Assembly: GCA_018340375.1 (NCBI GenBank)
Contig: JAFFJZ010000031.1
Location: 992,001-1,056,000, forward strand
DNA from: Gonatopus flavifemur
Taxonomy: Eukaryota > Arthropoda > Insecta > Hymenoptera > Dryinidae
DNA length: 64,000 nucleotides
Reading direction: 5' to 3'
How positions within the stretch are numbered: the stretch's first letter is position 1; the number at the start of each line of letters is the position of its first letter. The notes beneath the pieces are model-generated. The model had not been told where the DNA came from. It saw only the letters and a list, made by a program, of their open reading frames with translations, and ran no database searches. This document shows positions 56,532 through 64,000 of this stretch, in pieces. Made by a program: the position numbers and the translations under genes.

Positions 56532-58601
56532 GAGTTGGGGTTGACAGGTTCTGCATGCTGGACTTCGGCGCATTGCGTGTTAGCGCTATCTTGATTTCCC
56601 TCGGCAGAGCCCGGTCTTGCGAACCATTTTGCGATATTCGTTGGGAGAGGTTTCGCGCGAAAACCCACCCCGCGATTAGAGTGATCAGAGCAGTGGCTCC
56701 TTCTCCGGTCGCATAGGTCAGGGATTCTAGGGTTTGTCTAGTGTTTCTAGTCATCCTCAGTTCTTGGGTCTCCTCAATGATCTCCTGTGAAGAGTGACTG
56801 CGTTCAGGAATTACATGGGGAGATGGATCCTCGTTCCAAACGGGCCTGAATTCTCCGGCTATCGTACTGATTCCTTGAGTGAAAGTGAGAAGCAGTCGCG
56901 AAACGTTCAATGACATTGGGGGCGAGAAGAAGGAGAACTCCGTATGTCCTATGTTGGACAAAGCTGTTAAGGTTGTGTGATGTGTTCTAATCACGCAACC
57001 CGGCGCTGATTGTAGTGTTCCGGCTTTTGGTAGAGTAGCCTGATGAGTGTGTTGTGCTGGGCAGATCAGCTGTGCGCCCTCTACTTTTGAACTGGGGAAC
57101 AACCAACCATCCAATGATTCGATTCGTGTCCAGTGGGTCTGCGGGTTTGGACTTGGACGAACATTACACATCTTGATCGAATCATTCCCTGGATTGGATA
57201 GTAGTGAGGTTTCGCAGGTTGGTACAACCTCCAGGTTGTATTCAGGTTGCGTCAAGTGACAGATATGGAATCGTCCGTATCCCTTGCAAGTTGACAGATA
57301 TTTCTCATCAGGGCGAGATAACTGGTCCTATCCATGGCAACAGCAAGATATTGGGCAGTAGGTTGGATGTAAGCGAGTCCGAGGTACCCATCAGTCGTCT
57401 TTCGCGGAGTAGGAAAAGGATGGAGTTTGTACGATTAGTATTCTTGTCGATTCAATAACGGGACTTCGATGACGAAGAGAATCTTCGAATTAATGATCCT
57501 GCCATGAACTTCGGATATCATCATGGGCTCGTCCACGTGTAGTTTGTGGACAAGCGTTGGGAACTCGAGTTGCTGGATCCCCTGGGCAGCTTTCGATAGT
57601 TGGTCCGGGGATAATATCCTCGGGTGCAAGACTTCTGATAGTTGGATCCACAACAGACCAGCATTCCTATGTGCGCGTAGATCATCCTCCTCTTGTCCTT
57701 GGACCACCATTGAGAGGAGTAGCTCGGTCCGAGCTCTCTCTTTCTGCGTTTCATTTCGCAACCGATCAAGCTCTGCATGGACGGCATGCATATCGAATTG
57801 AGTAATCATGTCCGTACGACCATGATCCATAAACCGAAGCTTTCGCCCGCTCAAACATCTGTTGACTCGATAGCCTGAGCCCCTTTTGCTGTTGCACTAA
57901 ATTCTGGTGCTTTTCGAATGTCCATAGCATAATGGAAGCGTAAATCGTCCGTTGTACGTATTGTCGACGCCGGTACACTGCTCTCTCAATTCGAGAGCAC
58001 GAGCGGGAATGTGCCAAAACACCTCGTCAGGGTAGTCAACCCCCTACCAGCACTCAACCCGTTAATTCAAGGGTTGAATCAAAAATCGTAATGCTTGGGC
58101 CCCGAATGGTAGATGAGCGGGTCCAAACGCCGCGAAGATTTCTATTCAACCAGCCACCGCCACGCGCGAACAAGGCTACGCAACCGGAAAATCGAGTACC
58201 CGTGTCACCGTCCTTGACCATGTAACAAGTAGCCATTCTGGTCAACAGTCTCTGCACATCTCTGCATGGCCACCAGCAAGATGCTAAATTGGAGCCAAAC
58301 CACTCAAATGATCGGCCGCTGATATAAAGTCACACTCGGGGGCGTCTCTTTTGGCGCAGTAACTAACTATTTCTTCCAGTTCTGTCATTATTGCAGGTTT
58401 TCGTGACGAAAGAATTCCCACGTCGACGTAGGTGGCAATTCTCCATCGAACTGAGGTGAAGCGAATAGCTCCCATTCACTCGAAAAAGAGTCCCGGGTTG
58501 GAATCCATGGGCGTAGTTTGAATTTTTGGAGAAACCTCTTCTTCGGATGTGGTGGCCACTAGCCCCAGGATTAGGAAGTAGAACATCTTTGGTGGCGTCA
58601 T
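56531..58601 (-). pseudogene. env: errantivirus-like envelope glycoprotein B, decayed
   Basis: The probable start is the Met at 58601 (MTPPKMFYFLILGLVATTS, signal-peptide-like). It is followed by NPGLFFE, a TGA, then GAIRFTSVRW and a frame-broken middle. The later half is more readable: ERAKASVYGSW and AELDRLRNETQKERARTELL (coiled coil), RIINSKILFVIEVPLL and GWLFPSSKVEGAQLICP. A transmembrane-like GEGATALITLIAGWVF lies near 56690. This pattern fits the F-like (baculovirus-F-related) envelope of insect errantiviruses. At least three stops and several frameshifts exclude function. The last residues end at the palindrome junction (56531). Confidence 0.7.
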
Positions 58602-58689
58602 GGCGGCTTATATAATCGAAAATCAGTACAACGGATACGCGGGCTTTAGTTTATTTACATGTTTGCGGATTACTCTCCCGGACGGAACT

Positions 58690-59800
58690 TCAATGTAAGC
58701 GTTGTTTCTATCCGTTAGTCTAATTACTTTGTACGGACCCACGTATGGACTGTCTAGTTTGCTTTACGAGGCTCTCGCAATACGTAAACTAAGTCTCCTA
58801 TCCGGAAAGCTCTGGGTTCCATGTGCTCATCGTACATTTCTTTAGACCTGCTGTCAGCACTGATTGGGTTATAGCGAGTAATTACGCGAATTTCCTTGAG
58901 TCTGTTTACCAAGTCTATTATATAGGAACCATAAGTTCCTCATTTGTCAAGAGTCGGGAAAGAACTGGGAGCGCCCCCAGGCCTTCCAAATACCAGTTCA
59001 TGAGGAGTAAATTTCGATTCTTCATGGACCGTGGTGTTGTACGAGAACATCGCGTAGCAAACGAGATCGTCCCATTCGTGTGTGGCATCCGCATACATTC
59101 TAAGGTACTCGCCAAGCACGGCGTGGCTACGTTCTGAGGAGTCGTTGGCTTGAGGGTAATACCCGGAGGTGGTGATATGGGAGATCTTGAATATCTTTGC
59201 TAATCCGTGTAGGACTTTATTGACGAAGGATGTACCCCTATCGGTTAAGATGACGCGAGGACAGCCATAAATGGATATGAAATTTCTGGTGACCGTATCC
59301 GCGACAGTGGTAGCCCTCATGTCAGGTATTGGGACAGCCACGCAGTACTTCGTGAGGGAATCTTGTATTGTCAAGTTATGTGGATTTCCTCTGGCCGTAG
59401 TGCGATGAGAGCCGATGGTGTCAAAGGCAATCTTATGGGAAGCTTCGGTTATAAGCATTGGTTGCCGCGTTTTCATTCGCTCCAATTTTTGGAGTTGACA
59501 AATTGGACATGTAAGAATGAAATGCTGGACATCATCTCACATGCTGGGCTAGTGGAACCGTTCACGCAACCGCTCATAGGTCTTTGTCACACCTTTGTGT
59601 CCACCTGTGAGGCTTGAATGACTTTCTTTAATTAGTCTTCCTCTTTCATCATCCGCTGGGGTGATAATCTCCCTGGAACAGATGGTGAAGGAGACATCAC
59701 TGTCGCTAAGGATACGCTTCAGTGCATCTCTGAGGGAATGTTTTGAGAATTTCCTCGTCGGATCTCGCAAGTTAGGCAACCTCAGGGTTTCCACTCCGGT
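58690..59800 (-). pseudogene. pol: gypsy integrase, minus-strand copy
   Basis: On the minus strand: SLTGGHKGVTKTYERLRERF, two stops, then CPICQLQKLERMKTRQP (HHCC finger). The core follows, with AFDTIGSH, ILTDRGTSFVNKVLHGL and SSERSHAVLGEYLRMY, and VFGRPGGAPSSFPTLDK-stop. The catalytic acids are kept. A C-terminal tail persists in broken frames to about 58690. It is the mirror partner of 54576-55730 and belongs to the minus-strand element that begins near 63.7 kb. Confidence 0.85.
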
Positions 59801-59953
59801 CTGTTCAAGAGCGCTTCTTTATTCAACCAAGCACGTTAGTAAGTCATCTACTCCCGGGCTACTATAACTAGCGACCTTATAAATGAGGTTGAAAACGCAT
59901 GAATTCCCCTTCTTGGAAACTAGGACTTGCTCTACTACGGGTTTCCGCCGTGC

Positions 59954-60665
59954 TCAATCGAACATACCGACGAGTTCCAAATCAATTGGTGATTCTGAAG
60001 TCGTCGATATGGGGTGGCATTCAGCGGCCAAGAAGTGTACGTAGTTGTCTCTTCTGGACAACAGTAATTCTCTCGAAACTCTAATTTTTATCTGATTGAG
60101 ATCAGAGTTCAATTGAAGCTCTGAATATGGACCCGGGTACATATCGAAGTGGGTGTTCTCGTCGGGAATGGACAAAATACTCTCGACAGGGACATGCTCG
60201 CGGTGTCGCTCCCCTTGTACAGATGGGCGTACAGGGATGGACGCCGGTGTGGAGCCCGTTGCAGGTGGGCCTGGTAATCCATTAGGTGATGAAGGACTTG
60301 GTGTTCCAGGTAGACTGTCGGCAGCAGCAACTAAAGATTCCCAAGACTCAGCTGGGACTATGGTGTTTCTCGTGTCTTGGTCAGCATCGTCCGATTCAGT
60401 GTCATATGGCAATAACGTAACAGGATTATGGTCAAGAGTTCCTCCCCTATCGTCTTGTTCATCAATGCTGGGCTCGTCAGCGGAATCCTGCAAAAATCCA
60501 AACGAGGGGAGGAGATTCTTCTGGGCTGAGCCATGACTCGGGACTGGTCGTGGTGCGGACTCTTCTTCCGTGTCTTGACCACTGGAATCTTGGTCCGATC
60601 CTCCTTCCGAGTTGGAAAGTTGTGGTGATAGGCTGAGCCTACTACCACTAGGTAATGAATGATCA
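59954..60665 (-). pseudogene. pol linker between RNase H and integrase
   Basis: Minus-strand frames carry an acidic, Ser/Pro-rich linker (DEPSIDEQDDRGGTLDH, PGTPSPSSPNGLPGPP) and then HFDMYPGPYSELQLNSDLN, the segment also found at the start of the plus-strand arm. No enzymatic motif is present. The linker is longer and more acidic than I would expect in gypsy elements. Confidence 0.55.
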
Positions 60666-61210
60666 CTAGCGTGGGGTATAAGCAGTCTCCTCTGACCAGA
60701 AGATAGGTCTTCTGGGTCTTCTACACGGTGCCGACGTTTTCACATGGGTGGTGATAGTACTCTTTCCCAAGTTTGTGGGATCCTGGGAACCACCCGGTTG
60801 GACTGGATAGATTTTGGCGTTATCCGCATTTGTGACTGGGTTCCGAGGAAGAGCGTCAGCGTTCTCATCAATCTTATCGGGTTTGTAGACTATTTTGTAT
60901 TGGTAGTCTGCCAGTTTGATTCGCCAACGCATTAGACGTGAGCTAGGGTCGGGGACTGAATGTAACCATAGCGATGGGTTATGGTCGGTAACTACCGTAA
61001 ACTCGTGACCTCATGAATATGGACGGGAATGCTGTACTTCGGAAACGATGGCCAAGCATTCTTTTCCGATCGTGGAGTAGTTCAACTCGGCCTTCTGGAG
61101 TACTCGAGATGCGTACGCGACGGGTAAATCTTGACCTATTTCCCATCGACTGAGTATTCCCCCAACAGCTTTGTTTGAGGCGTCTGTTGTTAACATAAAC
61201 GGTTGAGAAA
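60666..61210 (-). pseudogene. pol: gypsy RNase H
   Basis: The minus strand starts at the LINE junction: VSQPFMLTTDASNKAVGGIL (first catalytic Asp in TTDAS), then LQKAELNYSTIGKECLAIV (Glu of the catalytic set). A TGA interrupts near 61011. The frame resumes with GHEFTVVTDHNPSLWL (TDH motif) and KLADYQYKIVYKPDKIDENADALPR-type ending. These are the standard RNase H motifs of Ty3/gypsy pol, here separated from the RT by a LINE insertion. Confidence 0.85.
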
Positions 61211-61211
61211 C

Positions 61212-62281
61212 TGTTTTTCTGAACCGATTATACCTTCTTCGGGAGTGCCCCAGGGATCCCACCTTGGTCCACTTTTATTTTTGCTATTCATAAATGACAT
61301 TGGGCAGGTTCTCAATGATTGTGATTTCCTGTTATTTGCTGATGATCTAAAAATCTTCAAGAACATAAAATGTCTTGCGGATGTTCATCACTTACAGTCA
61401 GTATTATCGAGATTAGATTCTTGGTGCACCCGTAATTCTTTGCATCTGAACTTAGAAAAATGCTGTGTAATGAGAATCTCGCGGTCAAGGAATCCTCTCA
61501 TATTCTCCTACAAGATTGCGAATATTACATTGAATACTGTTAAATCTTATGTTGATCTTGGTGTAACTATAAATGATGATTTGGATTTTTCTGAGCATTC
61601 TGTGAAAGCTTGTGGTACTGCGATGAGAAATCTCGGCTTCGTCAAAAGATTTTCCAGTGATTTCAAAGATGTTAGGTCATTAAAAGTACTATATTCCTCT
61701 TTAATTAGACCCCATCTTGAATATGCGTCCCCTATCTGGTCTCCGTACTTGAAGAAGGATATTAGAATGATTGAGAGTGTGCAACACAAGTTTTTACGCT
61801 TTGCTGCTTTTAGAATAGGCTGCCCTATGAGATATTCTGACCATGATTACTCCAGAATTCTTCAAAGAATGAATTTAACTACCCTCGAAGAGCGGAGACA
61901 AATGAATGATCTCCTATTTCTTTTTAAATTGATTAATGGTTTTCTTGATTGCGAGTCATTGCTGAGTGAAGTGAATTTTAACATCCCCGGTAGACCAGTT
62001 AGGAGAGCGCTTTTATTCAGACCTGTACAATTTAAATCAAGATTTGGAAATTATGATCCGATTTCTCGCATTTGTGAATTAGCAAATAATTTCGATCGGT
62101 CGATGGAATTGTTTGGTGTTTCCTTGAAGCGGTTTAAACTGTCGGTTAATGCATGACTATATTGTAATTGTATTTTATGCGTCTGTGGACGCTGTCTTGT
62201 ATTGACTCTGTATTTACTTTTTATATCAAAGGGTGCTAACCCATGTATTGCAATAAAAAAAATAAAAATAAAAAAAAAAAT
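61212..62281 (+). pseudogene. Jockey/CR1-like LINE fragment inserted in gypsy pol
   Basis: This is a 5'-truncated RT opening near SSGVPQGSHLGPLLFLLFIND (RT motif B region), with FLLFADDLKIF (catalytic FADD), then the thumb (LSRLDSWCTRNSLHLNLEKC) and KVLYSSLIRPHLEYASPIWSP. It runs open to a TGA at 62154-62156, then AATAAAAAAAATAAAAAT and an A-rich tail ending at ~62281. Orientation is opposite to the host gypsy. About 300 codons are uninterrupted, so this insertion is the youngest large event here. The gypsy sequence on its two sides does not join directly: roughly 30 residues between RT and RNase H are missing, which suggests a target deletion. Confidence 0.88.
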
Positions 62282-63356
62282 AACCCTTCAGGGACCGATG
62301 GTAATATCCCGTAAGGCGAAGGAACTGACGGACATTAGTTTGAGATTTAGGGACAGGGAATTCTTTTACGGCGGTGATTTCACTTGGATCAGGGCGTACA
62401 TCCTGATTTGATATGACATGGCCCAAGTCAACCACTTCTCGCCTCAAAAACTGACATTTCTCCGTTTGTAGGACTAACTTGGCCAGTTCCAACCGACTCA
62501 TCAGGTTTTTGACTCCAATCCCATGATTGTGAAGGTTTTCCGCGGAGACGACGATGTCATCTAGGTAGACAAACAATTCTACCCCTCGAAGACCTGTGAG
62601 GATGTCGTCCATGAGTCTCTGGAAGGTAGCAGGAGCGTTCTTTGGCCCGAAAGGCATCCGAACGTATTCATAATGCCCCCTGGGGGTGGTCGACGCGGTT
62701 TTCGCTCGATCGTTAGATTCCATCTCGATTTGGTGGAACCCACTGGTCAAATCGAACACTGAAGAATATTGAGCTTCCCCTTACTTGTCCAGAATATCGA
62801 CGATATTTGGAAGAGGGTATGCATCTCCGACCGTTTTCTCATTTAACGATCGGAAATCAATGACTAACCTCCATCGCGGTTTTCCTTGAGAATCGGCCTT
62901 CTTCGAAACAATCGACAAAGGGGAATTGCATGGGGAATTTGATGGCTCGATTACTCCTCCGGATAGGAGTTCAGAAATTTTGCGCTCGATTTCTTGTTCG
63001 TGCACCCTAGGATATCGATATTGTCTAGTATGGATGGGCAGGTCATCGGTGGTTGGAATCAAATGGCGCGCCTGATTCGTAGCAGACAGCTTATCTCCTG
63101 GGAGATAAAAGCGATCAGGGTGGCTCTTAATCATGTGATAGACATGATCGCGTTCTGAAGAGTCTAGATGGGAGGCGTCTATTACCTCTCTAATTTTCCG
63201 AATTCTGTCAACCTGTGATATGGAAATGGTAGAGTTTTCCGAGTGACTTTCTACCGTGTCGTGAGCTATTAATTCTTGAGGGGAGATTTTGACCTCGATA
63301 TCCTCTCCGCTGGTGTTATTAGCTAGGGCATAACAAGTTCCATTCCCGTTAGTCAC
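62282..63356 (-). pseudogene. pol: gypsy reverse transcriptase
   Basis: On the minus strand: HLIPTTDDLPIHTRQYRYP, EIERKISELLSGGVIEPSNSP, GKPRWRLVIDFRSLN and a stop (TAA at 62781-62783) after NIVDILDK. Then SVFDLTSGFHQIEM (motif A Asp), MPFGPKNAPATFQRLMDDI, ELFVYLDDIVVSAENL (motif C, YLDD intact) and VRQFLRLTGYYHR. It is cut by the LINE A-tail at 62282. One stop apart, the frame is clean. Typical errantivirus/gypsy RT. Confidence 0.9.
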
Positions 63357-63697
63357 AGCAGCATCTCCTGCAGAGATGCTCGACTAACTCGAGTCTAGGT
63401 AGATAACCCTCAATAATTCCGTCATTGAATACGGGAACAGAAACTACCTGTCGGGTTCTAGCCTTGACAATAGTAGTTATAGAACGATTTCCAAACCCTT
63501 TGGGCTCGCTAGGTTTTGCCTGGGTATTTGTAACACGGGTCGATGAAACAATGGATTTCACGTACCTATCACGTCCGTTCCTCAAGAAAGGAATGGGGTG
63601 AATTGGTCTACTATCCATGACCATCGTGTTATTATGAAATGATATTTCTACCTTCTCAAGCCGAAGGTAATCTGAACCCAGAAATCCATCATAGGGG
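63349..63697 (-). pseudogene. pol: gypsy protease C-terminus and pol start
   Basis: The minus-strand reading begins YDGFLGSDYLRLEKVEISF, the conserved hydrophobic end of retroviral-type aspartic protease (pattern ILGxDxL). An Arg/Lys-rich connector (ARTRQVVSVPVFN) then leads to the RT region in another frame. The active-site DTG part is missing because gypsy similarity ends at 63697, where a sequence starting TGTTACGGAGCG begins. Confidence 0.65.
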
Positions 63698-64000
63698 TGT
63701 TACGGAGCGAAATGGCAAGTGTTGTTCATATCACCTCGTCACGAATTATTTATTGTTCGAAACGGCCTGAGCGGCTAGACCGAATCGAATGTGTGGGTTT
63801 GCTTACGCTCTAAGCTTGCCGAGGAACTCCAAATTCCAAGGCGGCACCCGTGGATATGTTCAATGATTCCTTTTTGATGATGAAAGGGAAGAGAAATGAA
63901 CTGATAGATTGACCTTTAGTTTTTAATGCGAGTGTTATTCGCAGTATTATTCATTTCTCTTGGAAAGAGGAAGAGAGAGGAGAGAAATGAGAGATATTAC
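63698..64000 (+). other. possible LTR start or other insertion boundary at the window end
   Basis: At 63698 the gypsy pol similarity stops abruptly and a TGTTACGGAGCGAAATGG sequence begins, resembling an LTR 5' end. It runs off the window with a GAGAGGAGAGAAATGAGAG purine run. Without its other end it cannot be assigned. Confidence 0.3.

Overview
The window looks like arthropod, most probably insect, nuclear DNA. It is AT-rich, gene-poor and packed with decayed transposable elements of insect-type families: mariner, P-like, hAT, pogo/CENP-B-like, errantivirus-like Ty3/gypsy with env, Ty1/copia with a half-tRNA-iMet primer site, a U2-targeting non-LTR element, and Jockey-like and 'endonuclease-reverse transcriptase' LINEs. 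There is no bacterial-style gene packing, no CRISPR array and no operon. I see no complete host gene; one possible terminal exon lies at about 25.2-25.5 kb.

Layout. 0-7 kb: AT-rich DNA with a hAT transposase tail, a TATA box and, 0.3 kb downstream, a run of eight hairpins sharing a 7-nt ACTCGYG loop. 7.4-9.1 kb: fold-back pair of a pogo/CENP-B-like transposase. 10.8-14.6 kb: a palindromic MITE, a 5'-truncated LINE and a P-like transposase remnant. 15.0-25.0 kb: a head-to-head double copy of a transposase-like gene of a family I cannot name, bounded by long inverted arms built of ~122-bp subrepeats. Its right arm is split by a 4.8-kb inverted-repeat element, which itself carries a 159-bp hAT-type MITE with a perfect 8-bp target duplication. 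25-37 kb: tandem repeats with ~163-, ~147- and ~150-bp periods, several palindromic MITEs, an inverted pair of elements made of about a dozen small hairpins, and a 1.66-kb fold-back element. 37.4-38.7 kb: a full-length mariner. 38.7-43 kb: minisatellites and a 214-217-bp satellite. 43.7-44.3 kb: two very clean palindromes.

45.8-53.3 kb: the 5' LTR, primer site and broken gag start of a copia element, abruptly joined to a 3'UTR-only copy of a U2-targeting (Utopia-like) retrotransposon. About 47 bp of U2 snRNA gene follows, then a nearly full-length GC-rich second copy of that retrotransposon. 53.3-63.7 kb: Ty3/gypsy errantivirus-like remains. An env fragment is cut by the U2-type element. A 2.3-kb plus-strand integrase-env segment and a longer minus-strand protease-RT-RNaseH-integrase-env segment form a large inverted pair. 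A LINE is inserted between RT and RNase H.

All transposon genes seen carry stops or frameshifts, or are cut. The common architectural theme is fold-back structure: at least a dozen palindromic or head-to-head units in 64 kb. Together with errantiviral fragments on both strands, this makes the locus a reasonable candidate for a small-RNA-producing TE graveyard, which is inference only.
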